A stretch of DNA of 64,000 nt from a virus. Position 1 is the stretch's first letter. The number at the start of each line of letters is the position of its first letter. Location: positions 62,001-126,000 of the IMG/VR virus record IMGVR_UViG_3300042327_001260; one strand, 5' to 3'. The notes below the pieces were generated by a model. The model ran no database searches and had not been told where the DNA came from. It saw nothing but the letters and a program-made list of their open reading frames with translations. The position numbers and the translations under genes are program-made. Shown piece by piece: positions 17,901 to 25,318 of the stretch.

Positions 17901-18199
17901 AGGAACCGTTTTTTGCCTTTGAAGAATTTTACGAGGTAAGTGAAATAAATTCAGTTTTTAACGATAAAATAAAAATTTATAAGTTAAATCCTTCTGAAGA
18001 ATTTTTTAAGGCTTTAGTTAAAGAATCTGCAAGTGTTAGAGTTAGTAGAGGTTTTTGTAAAACACTAAACCAAGTAAAAAATCAAACAGGTTTAGTTGAA
18101 AGACAACAAAAAGTATTAAATCATTTTATTCAAAAATGTGAAAATAAGTTTGGAAACGAGCCTATAAAAAAATATAGACAAGTTAGATTTAATGATTAA
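14945..18199 (+). CDS. Giant leader-bearing protein with internal leader-like element
   Basis: 1084 aa. The N-terminal ~220 residues are paralogous to the upstream gene. The middle is helical. Residues about 435-545 hold amphipathic and hydrophobic segments (GYISYLIRGMKD, VVPTIIYSIIYGMVAGAMA) that could insert into a membrane. At residues 778-791 an internal segment, ESIIKKIRKIIMEE, copies the basic amphipathic leader and ends in I-M-E, so the protease could release a C-terminal fragment of ~294 aa. The C-terminal part is charged. Function unknown; a virion ejection protein is the best guess. The end overlaps the next gene by 8 nt. Confidence 0.65.
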   Translation: MKKNLLLEVERNLTLMGISKKVNLINEGRGEFSNRIWGLILQIDDATAAGIQKRATNLTKMLNNTNTSILESRKRALKEEIERMIREGKTVDQVIEYLERELTPEVMSTLEKKISSLQLIDDAVRRSLYDDLVDTNSLLRGEVLEDAEQEIANLVDDPRFIDLDFTNQIKALNDFKTQLADMYSKYFGIESTSKILNDIIEEPIEKARTEVSTTGVKTLDKQTEESIELLKKSDKWLGDVEKGISVPTRLQKIAMLNELLAQLKDNAVKKLGILSDNIKIKNGIDDLIEKEIKLIESEVAGLKSTLKTGWKNFAPRLSDFAMRVTTSWQNNLDKAKQEIDDLVVAMGSTDDIGPELAKTIRSKFAGLVSHMKAPDIKKVWSDLEKLIREAYGEVEGLSIINMIKSEGEEKDWIEFLVKESEQGGDSQLTGYVARMGQMCVGWYGYISYLIRGMKDTMPVWNKVWWKRFTNWGLVGHTTTLREFMDSFIKAQYAIPWLKLGKIKGYNPQSLMLKWVQLWFYAKVVPTIIYSIIYGMVAGAMARVAQPSPEEIAEMTPEEKELYDVSKNGLSLIWYTMKEGFLENFDLFMSSNEDVKKAVAEVKKNGGLINTEWKWYLTEFFDTFIPVEPMILEIMGWVDAGLKTPFEKTWLERAKNKVLEKKSELEEELSPIKEKFKKQLDNIDKSHEQKKFETNYSNSHHGLTQEEVDMLTKWTSSRDAADGSTEVWVDDRYSDDKYFLTAGTKENGGSPKYAYWNDNGKLRSLKELAQKLSQEPVKESIIKKIRKIIMEEMTGKKFGDDNFKHWKDTFTFKSVDEKNPGQYKEVKINMEDVMDRINHFRKKYDEDDAFVRAVIDTHEDVVKVMFTKDLAHLQENFKPKGLAIILQQIRESRGEMEIWSVSRPANGNWFLVKGDYTPNQLANMDLEKKEPQPKEKEVDSRTEDDLKKKEELALHNLKSNEKEGINDLPKQVRDKVNEKLSKGWTTEEPFFAFEEFYEVSEINSVFNDKIKIYKLNPSEEFFKALVKESASVRVSRGFCKTLNQVKNQTGLVERQQKVLNHFIQKCENKFGNEPIKKYRQVRFND
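14958..15055 (+). repeat. 98-nt perfect direct repeat, copy 2
   Basis: Second copy of 13663-13760, inside the start of the 14945 gene. Identity includes all synonymous sites and ends abruptly after the AATTTGG codons. Confidence 0.9.
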
Positions 18200-20225
18200 A
18201 AAAGTTTACATAACTGAATCTGAAAAAGAAAATATATTAAAACTACACAAAAAGTTAAACGAAGAAACAGGTTTATCTATTGGTGGTAAAGTTTTGGATA
18301 TTATAACTAATGAACCTGTTTTTGATGCAACAGTTACTCTAACTTTGTCGAATGCAACCAAAGGTTTAGCAAAAACAAATGCTGATGGTAATTTTAAATT
18401 TGATGGTTTAAATTCAGGTGAATATGTTATTTCTGGATCGGCAAAAAATCAAGGTTATATCACTATAAGTAATAACATAAATTTAGAGGATAAAGATATT
18501 TTAGATGTTCAAATTTTATTATCCAAGAGTATTAAGGATTTACAAGAGGTAGGAGTTACTGTTAGTAAATTAACATTTTTAGATTTTATATTTGTAGATA
18601 GTGACGGTAAAGAAATACCAAACGTATCATATTCTTTATATGATAAAAAGAAACTTATAGGTACTTACACATCAGAAACGGGTAAAAGCACATTAATTTT
18701 TAATTCTTTTGATTACCAAGTTAAAAAAGGCGAATCAGTAACATATCCTGAAAGTAAAGAATACGGTTATTTTTATAGTCAAGGTAAAAGTTGTGAAGAA
18801 GAAAAAGAATTAATAATTGACATCAAATCGGATGGATATATTGGGGATAAACAAAAAATAAACTTTTGTTTAAATAATGGATCATACAGTACTTACATTA
18901 CAAAAGAAAATGGTAACGTTACTGTTAAACCAACTAATGGTGATAATGGAATACCAACAAAAACCTCAAATTCTTTAGAAAGTAATATATTTAAAATTGA
19001 ACTTTTAAAACCTCAAATATCTGCAAAATTATTAACTTTTGATACTGACGATGAAATTTTACCAAATGTTAAAATAGACATTTATAAAGATAAAGATCGT
19101 CAGGAACTTTTTCAATCATTAGAAACTAATCAAAGTGGGGAGTCGTATTTAAATATTACTACAGGTAATTTTGATTTATTTAACGACGATAATGATCCGG
19201 TTAAAAAAGTAAGACTGTTTTTTGATGTTAGAAAAGATGGGTATAAGACGTTATCAGGATACGGAACCATTAAATATGGAAAAGTTGATGAATACTCATG
19301 GAATCTACCACCAATTAAACAACCAAAAGTTAAACAACCAAAACAACCCAAAGAGATAACAATAGGGCAGTGTAGAAGATTCACAAGAAAATACCATAGA
19401 GGTTTGGTTTCATTAATTAAAAGAAAAAAAACAATTGATGAATTAGGTGGTAATGACGCTATAGAAGAAGCAAGAACACAAGTTCAATGGTGTTTTTTAA
19501 GATATAAAGATGACTACTCAAATAACATGAGAAAGCTGATAACTAAGTTAACAAATGTGCCACCTAAATTTGATATTTTCGAATTAAGGTTCACTCTTGA
19601 TCAACAAAGAGATATTTATAAGGAAAGTAAAGACATGGGAATATCACACACAATAAGAAAAGTAATTTCTGAACAATCAGAGAAAAAATCACTTTTATTA
19701 AAAGAATCACAAATAATTAAAAATAGACTATTATTTGTATATAATTCTTCAAATAGAAGAACATTAAAAAATAACTTGTTAGGTGAAAGTAACGAATTAG
19801 TTAATAGTGGGTACGATAGAAGATTAGTTAAGGAAAATTTTTTAGAAATAATGAATACCGTTAAGGATTCAGGGAAATTTTTAAGTGACGTAAAGGCACA
19901 ATTAGGACAAAAAATTGCAGATACAGTAAAAGATAAACAACAAGAACATGAAATGATACTAGGAGCCTTTAATGAATTGGATCCAGCAATAGTAGAAAGA
20001 GCGTTTAAAGAAAACAGAGTTGACGAGTTAAGTGAGATTATTGCTAAAAAAGCATTAGAGAACTATAAAACACAATTTGGTGAAGCGGGAATTTTTGGTT
20101 CAATGGTTGCAAGTGTAGACATTGAAAAATTTAAAACTGAGGTTGCAAAATTGATTCAAACATCAATAGATGCGGTTTCAAATGATTTGGACAGTAAAGT
20201 CCAAGATGCCGTTACAGAAGATTAA
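18192..20225 (+). CDS. Leader-bearing protein with carboxypeptidase-regulatory-like domain
   Basis: 677 aa. Leader MIKKVYITESEKENILKLHK, with I7-T-E9 and L22-N-E24. Residues about 28-110 match the CarboxypepD_reg / Ig-like beta-sandwich pattern (GGKVLDIITNEPVFDATV, TNADGNFKFDGLNSGEYV), and later segments look like further beta domains. A Pro/Lys/Gln linker (KQPKVKQPKQPK) leads into a helical C-terminal part. Residues 484-505 contain a second leader-like element with I492-S-E494 and L503-K-E505, so processing into two products is possible. Function unknown; structural or ejected protein. Confidence 0.65.
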   Translation: MIKKVYITESEKENILKLHKKLNEETGLSIGGKVLDIITNEPVFDATVTLTLSNATKGLAKTNADGNFKFDGLNSGEYVISGSAKNQGYITISNNINLEDKDILDVQILLSKSIKDLQEVGVTVSKLTFLDFIFVDSDGKEIPNVSYSLYDKKKLIGTYTSETGKSTLIFNSFDYQVKKGESVTYPESKEYGYFYSQGKSCEEEKELIIDIKSDGYIGDKQKINFCLNNGSYSTYITKENGNVTVKPTNGDNGIPTKTSNSLESNIFKIELLKPQISAKLLTFDTDDEILPNVKIDIYKDKDRQELFQSLETNQSGESYLNITTGNFDLFNDDNDPVKKVRLFFDVRKDGYKTLSGYGTIKYGKVDEYSWNLPPIKQPKVKQPKQPKEITIGQCRRFTRKYHRGLVSLIKRKKTIDELGGNDAIEEARTQVQWCFLRYKDDYSNNMRKLITKLTNVPPKFDIFELRFTLDQQRDIYKESKDMGISHTIRKVISEQSEKKSLLLKESQIIKNRLLFVYNSSNRRTLKNNLLGESNELVNSGYDRRLVKENFLEIMNTVKDSGKFLSDVKAQLGQKIADTVKDKQQEHEMILGAFNELDPAIVERAFKENRVDELSEIIAKKALENYKTQFGEAGIFGSMVASVDIEKFKTEVAKLIQTSIDAVSNDLDSKVQDAVTED

Positions 20226-20289
20226 TCTTAATGGCTTGAATTAGGAATCAAGAGGTAGTTCTCTTTATTCATAAACCTTAAAGAAAGGG

Positions 20290-20340
20290 AGGTGTTCTAA
20301 ATCTAAGAAAGGTGTTCGTAAGAACACCTTTTCTTTTTTA
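20290..20340 (+). terminator. Hairpin terminator with a competing upstream copy
   Basis: GGTGTTC-GTAA-GAACACC followed by TTTTCTTTTTT forms a terminator at 20311-20339. A second AGGTGTTCT at 20290-20298 can also pair with AGAACACCT at 20321-20329, so two mutually exclusive hairpins are possible. Confidence 0.75.
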
Positions 20341-20342
20341 GG

Positions 20343-20350
20343 ATATTTAT
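20343..20350 (+). promoter_or_regulatory. Late-type promoter motif ATATTTAT
   Basis: It overlaps the first in-frame ATG (20349), so the real start is probably the second ATG at 20355, 4 nt downstream, as at 47578. Confidence 0.5.
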
Positions 20351-20354
20351 GAAT

Positions 20355-20708
20355 ATGGAATTTTTTATTAGAAAAAAAGCAACATTACCAATATTAGAAG
20401 TCGACATTATAAAAGACGGTAGATTAGACTATAATCATAAATTGAATCTTAGTGCAGGTACAATTACTTTTTCTATGAGAGACGTTGATACAGGATTTTA
20501 TAAGGTGACGAATGGTACCTGTTATTATTCCACTGAAAACGAAAGTGTTTATTATCAGTTTACAAAAAGAAATACTTCAACCATAGGCAGATATGAAGGT
20601 GAGTTTAATATCACCACAAGCCAAGGGTTGGTTATATTACCTCTCAGAGATAGACTTTATATAAACGTTATAGACTCATTTGTGGATCCAGAATTTTGTT
20701 GTAGGTAA
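20355..20708 (+). CDS. Small Ig-like / BppU-N-like virion protein
   Basis: 117 aa from the chosen start MEFFIRKKATLPILEVD. The beta-rich pattern (LSAGTITFSMRDVDTG, YYQFTKRNTSTIGRYEGEFNIT) resembles the N-terminal domain of lactococcal baseplate protein BppU and similar small structural domains. Start 20355 was chosen because a promoter-like motif overlaps the ATG at 20349. The 3' end overlaps the convergent glycosylase-like gene by 41 nt. Confidence 0.6.
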   Translation: MEFFIRKKATLPILEVDIIKDGRLDYNHKLNLSAGTITFSMRDVDTGFYKVTNGTCYYSTENESVYYQFTKRNTSTIGRYEGEFNITTSQGLVILPLRDRLYINVIDSFVDPEFCCR

Positions 20709-21186
20709 CATTATTAAAGTAAATCCTTTCTTTGGTTCCTACAATTTGTTTATACCACTTATTTTTCTCGTCCATCCAAACATAAGGATCTTCAGGATTT
20801 TCATCCCAACCATGTTTCGAGTAATATTCATTATCTTTACGTAATAGATTTGCTCTGTGAGACGAATGGAACTCTTCGTTACCCAACCAATGTGGTAATA
20901 CAAATTCACCGTCAATTGTCTCGTATTCCATGTTATTTTTAAATCCACGCGATTTCCAAACATCAATACAATCATTGTAGTATTGTTTAAGTGCATTTAC
21001 ATAGTCTCTCCACATAACAGAACAAGGATGTGATGTCCACCCTTTATATGGTTGTCCGTTCTTTTTTGGTCTACCTGTGATGGCTGAAATAATTTGATAA
21101 GCCTCAACACGTTGCTTACCTAAACGTTTGTTGTCTAATGACTCTAATGATTTTCTAAAATCAGAATATGGAAGAAATGTTTGCAT
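20668..21186 (-). CDS. MSMEG_6728-like, pyrimidine-dimer-glycosylase-related protein
   Basis: 172 aa from MQTFLPYSDFRKSLESLD. The MQTFLPY start, LDNKRLGKQRVEAYQI, GWTSHPCSVMWRDY and the HWLGNEEFHSSHRANLLRKD motif match the MSMEG_6728 family, related to T4 endonuclease V-like pyrimidine dimer DNA glycosylases. The likely role is DNA repair or base processing. An upstream in-frame extension is hydrophobic junk; the host-type promoter -7 element 5 nt before this ATG supports the shorter start. Confidence 0.82.
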   Translation of the reverse strand: MQTFLPYSDFRKSLESLDNKRLGKQRVEAYQIISAITGRPKKNGQPYKGWTSHPCSVMWRDYVNALKQYYNDCIDVWKSRGFKNNMEYETIDGEFVLPHWLGNEEFHSSHRANLLRKDNEYYSKHGWDENPEDPYVWMDEKNKWYKQIVGTKERIYFNNVTYNKILDPQMSL

Positions 21187-21191
21187 ATATA

Positions 21192-21222
21192 CAAATTTAC
21201 ATATATTTATTAATATTACAAA
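21192..21222 (-). promoter_or_regulatory. Host-type promoter TTTG-N19-TAAATTTG
   Basis: On the - strand, TTTG (21222-21219), 19 nt, then TAAATTTG (21199-21192) match the Bacteroidota -33/-7 consensus. The -7 box is only 5 nt from the ATG, predicting a leaderless transcript. Confidence 0.6.
21203..21210 (+). promoter_or_regulatory. Late-type promoter motif ATATTTAT
   Basis: Within ATATATTTAT, 19 nt before the ATG at 21230. It overlaps the spacer of the divergent host-type promoter. Confidence 0.5.
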
Positions 21223-21229
21223 ATTTTTT

Positions 21230-22522
21230 ATGAAGATTATTTTAACAGAAAACCAAATAAAACAACTACAGTTAGAAATTAATAGAAAAAAAACTAATGA
21301 TAAAATAATTGAAGAAATTAAGTTTATCAAAAAAGTTCTTTTTTCTTATACTAATACGTCCACACAATCAGAAAAGGATAAATTAAAATTTGTTGAAAAA
21401 TATATAAATGAGATAAATTCTAAATTAGGAATTCATAATAATCTTTTTGAGGTTAAAAAAAATAACATTTACATTAACGAGAATACCGTAAAAAGTAAAA
21501 TTAAAAACTCGTTTAATTTAATTGAGAGCAGAATTAATAACCTTGGTTTAATTAAAGAGGCGGGAGAAGTTGTAAATCCTATACAACAAGTTGATTTTGG
21601 AACCCAAACTCCTGAAACCGTAAAATCAGATACAGAAATTGCTTCTGATAATGATGTTGCGGAATTTTGGGCGAAATGTGGAATATCCGAACCTAAAGCT
21701 GAAGATTCAATTGAATTTAAAGACAAGCAAATTGGTAAATGTTTTAATAAAATAATAAAAGATGATCCAAGTTACCAAAACGCATTTCAAAAAGGGTGGA
21801 GTAACTTAAAAGATTCAGGATTATTAATGAGTGGTGCAACAATTGCTGCTAAATATTTTGGGTTTAAATTAAAAGAAAAAAAAGAAGAGAAAGAAGGCAC
21901 AAAACCAGCAGAAGGGAATAAATTTTTAAATTGGATAAAAAGTTTTAAATGGTCAGCATTTTTTGAAGGGTTAAGAAATGTTTTACAAAGTTCAGGAGGA
22001 CAATTAATTCAAAAGTTTCTTTCATCAACAGGTATAGGGGCGATTGGGGTTACCGCAGCATGGGGAATTGTTACTCTTTATGATATTTGGAATTTGATAA
22101 AAGGTACAGGTAATTGGTTTAATTTAATTATTGATATTGTATCAATTGCTAGTGGTGGTTGGATTGGTAATAAGTTATCTACATTAAAAAACATGGTTGC
22201 AAATAACATAGACGATGTTGTAAAAACAATATCAAAAAATAAAAATGTAAGGGCGATTATAAAACCTGTGTTAAAACAAATTTCTAATTTAGATAGTTGG
22301 TTAAAAAGTACTATGGAATGGGCTAAAAAGAAATTAAATGCCGATTGGTTAGGTGAAGCGGGAAGTAGTGTAAGTACCGTTACCACTGACTTATCTTCAA
22401 AATTAGAGACTGAAATTGCAAAGGCTGAAAGTGAAGAAAAAACCGGAGGTGAGGAAATACCTCCACCACCTACAAATACAAGTAATGAGGAAATACCTCC
22501 ACCACCCACGAGTAATGGGTAA
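21230..22522 (+). CDS. Leader-bearing membrane-type protein with polyproline tail
   Basis: 430 aa. Start MKIILTENQIKQLQLEI contains L5-T-E7; the frame is open upstream, but this ATG follows a late-type motif and begins the leader. A charged helical region is followed by hydrophobic segments (IGAIGVTAAWGIVTLYDIWN, FNLIIDIVSIASGGWIG; about residues 265-310). The C-terminus ends in two EEIPPPPT repeats. A ligand for the GYF-like domain of the next gene is plausible. A partial AFQKGW motif resembles the GWRPG motif of other leader proteins. Confidence 0.65.
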   Translation: MKIILTENQIKQLQLEINRKKTNDKIIEEIKFIKKVLFSYTNTSTQSEKDKLKFVEKYINEINSKLGIHNNLFEVKKNNIYINENTVKSKIKNSFNLIESRINNLGLIKEAGEVVNPIQQVDFGTQTPETVKSDTEIASDNDVAEFWAKCGISEPKAEDSIEFKDKQIGKCFNKIIKDDPSYQNAFQKGWSNLKDSGLLMSGATIAAKYFGFKLKEKKEEKEGTKPAEGNKFLNWIKSFKWSAFFEGLRNVLQSSGGQLIQKFLSSTGIGAIGVTAAWGIVTLYDIWNLIKGTGNWFNLIIDIVSIASGGWIGNKLSTLKNMVANNIDDVVKTISKNKNVRAIIKPVLKQISNLDSWLKSTMEWAKKKLNADWLGEAGSSVSTVTTDLSSKLETEIAKAESEEKTGGEEIPPPPTNTSNEEIPPPPTSNG

Positions 22523-22539
22523 CTTTTTTAATAAACGAT

Positions 22540-22547
22540 ATATTTAT
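22540..22547 (+). promoter_or_regulatory. Late-type promoter motif ATATTTAT
   Basis: In ATATATTTATAAT, 14 nt before the ATG at 22562. Confidence 0.55.
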
Positions 22548-22561
22548 AATAAAAAACTAAA

Positions 22562-23383
22562 ATGAGAAAAAATAATTTATATTTAGAAAAATTAATTAGG
22601 AGAGCAATAATGGAACAAGATGAAATTCCTGCTCCACCCGCAGGTGCAACAGGAGACGATGTTCCACCACCACCAACACAATCCACTGTAACATATAATA
22701 TTATAGGTGCAGATGGTAAAACCGACCCAACAAAGTATACTGCGGATCAATTAAAAGGTAAAAATTTAACGGCAGACTCGTATGTTTATAACAAAACATT
22801 AGGGGCATGGAAACAATTAAAAGATGTTCCTGAATTAAATAATGTGATAGCAGCTAGTGGTGGGTCAACACCAACAAATAAAGGTAATGAAAGTGTTAGT
22901 GATAACGCAACTATGGATCAACCAATTGAGGGGGCCCAAAAATCTTTTATGGAGTATTGTCCAAACGCAAAAAGACTTAGAGACACCACTCTAAACGCAT
23001 ATAATAAACAAATGGAGGGTGAATTAGGTAGTGTTGCCGATGTTGAGGAGGTAAATACGATATATGATAAATATACGGGTTACCAAGGACAATTTGATAA
23101 AGATAAATTTTTAAAACCTTGTATGGATGAACTTAAAGTTACCCTTAAAGGTCAACCTGAGTTAATACAAAAATTCCAATCGGCATTTGGTAAATGGATG
23201 GCTAAAGATGGTAAAGAATTAGCCAAAAAGGCATTAAGTGCGGGTGGTAACGTTTTATTAAATTTAGCAAATAAGGCTCTACAGGCTAAAGGTTTGGGTT
23301 CATTAACCGAACACAGAATTAGAAAAAACACAAAAAGTCATTTAATTGAAATTTATAATTTAAAAAATAGAAGAAGATACTAA
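22562..23383 (+). CDS. Leader-bearing protein with GYF_2-like domain
   Basis: 273 aa. The leader ends in A-I16-M-E18. Residues 21-41 contain two short proline motifs (EIPAPPAG, DDVPPPPTQ). Residues about 43-100 match the GYF_2/DUF4339 pattern (TYNIIGADGKTDPTKY, TADSYVYNKTLGAWKQLKDVPEL). GYF domains bind proline-rich peptides, and the preceding gene ends in two PPPP motifs. The C-terminal part is helical and basic. Followed by a strong terminator. I infer a virion assembly or packaging partner. Confidence 0.68.
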   Translation: MRKNNLYLEKLIRRAIMEQDEIPAPPAGATGDDVPPPPTQSTVTYNIIGADGKTDPTKYTADQLKGKNLTADSYVYNKTLGAWKQLKDVPELNNVIAASGGSTPTNKGNESVSDNATMDQPIEGAQKSFMEYCPNAKRLRDTTLNAYNKQMEGELGSVADVEEVNTIYDKYTGYQGQFDKDKFLKPCMDELKVTLKGQPELIQKFQSAFGKWMAKDGKELAKKALSAGGNVLLNLANKALQAKGLGSLTEHRIRKNTKSHLIEIYNLKNRRRY

Positions 23384-23390
23384 AAATTTA

Positions 23391-23417
23391 AAACCCACTT
23401 AAAAGAGTGGGTTTTTT
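23391..23417 (+). terminator. Rho-independent terminator
   Basis: AACCCACT-loop-AGTGGGTT followed by TTTTTT, 8 nt after the 22562 gene. Confidence 0.88.
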
Positions 23418-23477
23418 ATTTACATAAATAAAAAAAATAGATATATATTATAAAAATAAACTTTAACCTATAAAAAA

Positions 23478-23642
23478 ATGAAAAAATTATTTATTCTTTC
23501 TTTATCATTTTTTATGACAATCTCTCTTTTGACGGCTTGTGGTGAAAAAGGAACAGGAAACGCAACTGAAGAAGTAACAAAAGAATGTTGCGACTCAACA
23601 AAGAATTGTACAACAAACGTGGCAGATACTTTAACTAAGTAA
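23478..23642 (+). CDS. Small cysteine-rich lipoprotein, 54 aa
   Basis: A short gene between two nearly identical terminators. It begins MKKLFILSLSFFMTISLLTAC: a basic start, a hydrophobic core and the lipobox L-T-A-C21, so it would be lipidated at C21 and placed in an envelope membrane. The mature 34 residues are Thr/Lys/Glu-rich with a C-C pair and another Cys (ECCDST, NCTT). There is no Shine-Dalgarno. Candidate roles are superinfection exclusion or lysis control, as for small phage lipoproteins elsewhere; nothing in the sequence decides. Confidence 0.8.
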   Translation: MKKLFILSLSFFMTISLLTACGEKGTGNATEEVTKECCDSTKNCTTNVADTLTK

Positions 23643-23663
23643 TTTGAACGTGTCCTAAAAAAG

Positions 23664-23692
23664 AAAACCCACTTCAAAAGAGTGGGTTTTTT
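23664..23692 (+). terminator. Rho-independent terminator
   Basis: AAAACCCACT-loop-AGTGGGTTTT followed by TT. Nearly the same sequence as the terminator at 23391. It also sits just beyond the 3' CCA end of the tmRNA. Confidence 0.88.
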
Positions 23693-23695
23693 AAT

Positions 23696-24104
23696 TGGTG
23701 GACCTAGAGGGCTCCGACTCCCTCGTCCGGCTCATCTTGTTTAAAAGACGACTACATGTTTAGGTTGGAGTTTTCTAACCCCCCAAAATATTTGATTTTT
23801 AACTTGATCGAAAACAAGGTTAGTTTGTTCTTCACTATCGTAAACCAACAACCAATAGACGACTCGATTTTGGGTTCAGTCGTATTCCACCTTAGTCACT
23901 TCTGTTCCTGAGCGTATGTGAACCGGCTCGCGTATCCGTAAACTTCTTAAGCTACAGTTACTTCTTGAGTTGAGATTAGACCCAAAGTCTCAAGGTTGTT
24001 TAGCACATTGCCATTTGTAGTGTGAATCAGTTTTTAACGAGATTAATTCAGTCCCGACATGCTTCTTTTATTCAACCAATGCCCGTCAAATCCAATATAG
24101 GCCC
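23696..24104 (-). ncRNA. ssrA: Transfer-messenger RNA (tmRNA)
   Basis: Read on the - strand, the 5' end GGGCCTATATTGGATTTGACGG matches the conserved tmRNA start. The 3' end has ACATGTAG, a T-stem (GAGGG/CCCTC) and TAGGTCC-ACCA with CCA encoded. The ends pair over 7 bp (GGGCCTA/TAGGTCC) with a G3-U70 wobble and A73, the determinants for alanyl-tRNA synthetase. The length is ~409 nt. No ALAA-type tag is present in any frame. The best tag frame resumes at GGC (G-N-V-L...) and runs 21 codons to GCT-TAA, ending QEVTVA. The T-loop (AGTCGGAG, 8 nt) lacks the usual TTCGA. It would rescue stalled ribosomes and tag their products. Confidence 0.9.
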
Positions 24105-24137
24105 CTATATCGTAATTTTATTTTCAAAGAACTTATA

Positions 24138-24168
24138 CAAAGATAATACATTTGTTTTGATTATCCAA
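24138..24168 (-). promoter_or_regulatory. Host-type promoter for tmRNA: TTGG-N19-TATCTTTG
   Basis: On the - strand, TTGG, 19 nt, then TATCTTTG match the Bacteroidota -33/-7 consensus. The mature tmRNA 5' end is ~33 nt downstream, leaving a short precursor. Confidence 0.65.
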
Positions 24169-24169
24169 T

Positions 24170-24177
24170 ATATTTAT
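24170..24177 (+). promoter_or_regulatory. Late-type promoter motif ATATTTAT
   Basis: Four nucleotides (AAAT) before the ATG at 24182; divergent from the tmRNA promoter. Confidence 0.55.
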
Positions 24178-24181
24178 AAAT

Positions 24182-25318
24182 ATGTTAAGAAAAAAATTTA
24201 TTTTTGAAAATGATGAAAATGACGATGAAAACGAAAAATCGGATTTTCAAAAAATATTAGATTTAAATAAAAAAAGAGTTCATTACTCTGACGTTTATTT
24301 TGAAACATCGGAAGGTGAAGATTTTTCAGATTATATTGAAACATCCCAAGACGGTTTAATTTTTACTTTTGATGGTGTAGGTGATTATTTAAAGTTTTTT
24401 TTTCCTGATGAATATGGGGATGATAATAGTGATGGTGGATATGATAGAAGTAACTATGAATGGATGTATAGTGGTCGTTGGAATTGGTACGATGAGTTCT
24501 ATGATAGAACATCTGATGATTGGGGTGAGGGGTATATTGTTGATGCATTTAAATCTGAACATATTGAAATCCTTGAAAAAATGGCAACTATCGCGTCTCC
24601 AAGTATTTTAAAATACATAGAAAAAAGTAAAAAGGGTTGGAGTATAACAGAAAATAAACCTGTCGTTGATTTTTTATCATCAATTGGTTTAGAAGATACC
24701 TTAATAGACATATTCATTGATGCACAGGTGGCTGCGGTAGAAAATGAGGTGGTTAAAGGAATTGAAAGTACCTATTGTAATTGTTTAACTGATGTTGGAA
24801 TTGAAAGATATTCAAATAAGTATTGTTTTTGGAAATACGAACTAGATTGGGGTTCAGCAATTTTACTTTTTGTACGTTTTGGAACTGAAAATGATAGACT
24901 TTTAGATTTATTATTTGAGGCAATTAAAAAAACAAGCGTTTCGCACCTTCCTGAATATTATGAAATGCAACATTACTTTTGGAATAGGGACGAATTTGAT
25001 TCGGTATGGATACCAAAAATTAAAAAAGTTTTAGAAGATAAATTAGAAGAGTTAGAAGAAAATATAGATAATAAAGAATATTATGAGGTTTTAGATAAAG
25101 TCATTTCTATTGGTGGAATACAAGATTGGATTAGTACTAAAGATAAAAAACACGAAATTTATATTAGAGGAATTGATCCAGAAACATTAAAAATAACCTA
25201 TAATATTAGAGAAAAAAATAAATGGGGTGGTTCTAATAAAGAGGGTATTACCGACATAGATTCTATTTTGAATATATTAAACGTTGGCTCCCTCTTCGAT
25301 AGAATGGATTATAGATAA
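24182..25318 (+). CDS. Acidic protein with minimal leader, 378 aa
   Basis: MLRKKFIFE gives I7-F-E9, the shortest leader candidate here, followed at once by a very acidic stretch (NDENDDENEKSD). Aromatic and acidic segments dominate the first 120 residues (YDRSNYEWMYSGRWNWYDEF). No known domain recognised. The late-type motif 4 nt before the ATG predicts a leaderless transcript. It is convergent with the M20 peptidase gene, whose stop follows directly. Confidence 0.6.
   Translation: MLRKKFIFENDENDDENEKSDFQKILDLNKKRVHYSDVYFETSEGEDFSDYIETSQDGLIFTFDGVGDYLKFFFPDEYGDDNSDGGYDRSNYEWMYSGRWNWYDEFYDRTSDDWGEGYIVDAFKSEHIEILEKMATIASPSILKYIEKSKKGWSITENKPVVDFLSSIGLEDTLIDIFIDAQVAAVENEVVKGIESTYCNCLTDVGIERYSNKYCFWKYELDWGSAILLFVRFGTENDRLLDLLFEAIKKTSVSHLPEYYEMQHYFWNRDEFDSVWIPKIKKVLEDKLEELEENIDNKEYYEVLDKVISIGGIQDWISTKDKKHEIYIRGIDPETLKITYNIREKNKWGGSNKEGITDIDSILNILNVGSLFDRMDYR

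Noticed and set aside
23701-23760. A tRNA gene on the + strand (GAGGG...CCCTC resembles a T-arm)
   Set aside because: The opposite strand reads as the 3' end of a complete tmRNA with a paired 5' end 400 nt away; no D- or anticodon arm is found here.
23642-24181. A small + strand ORF around 24022 in the gap after the lipoprotein
   Set aside because: This stretch is the tmRNA on the - strand plus the two divergent promoters; the ORF has no start context.
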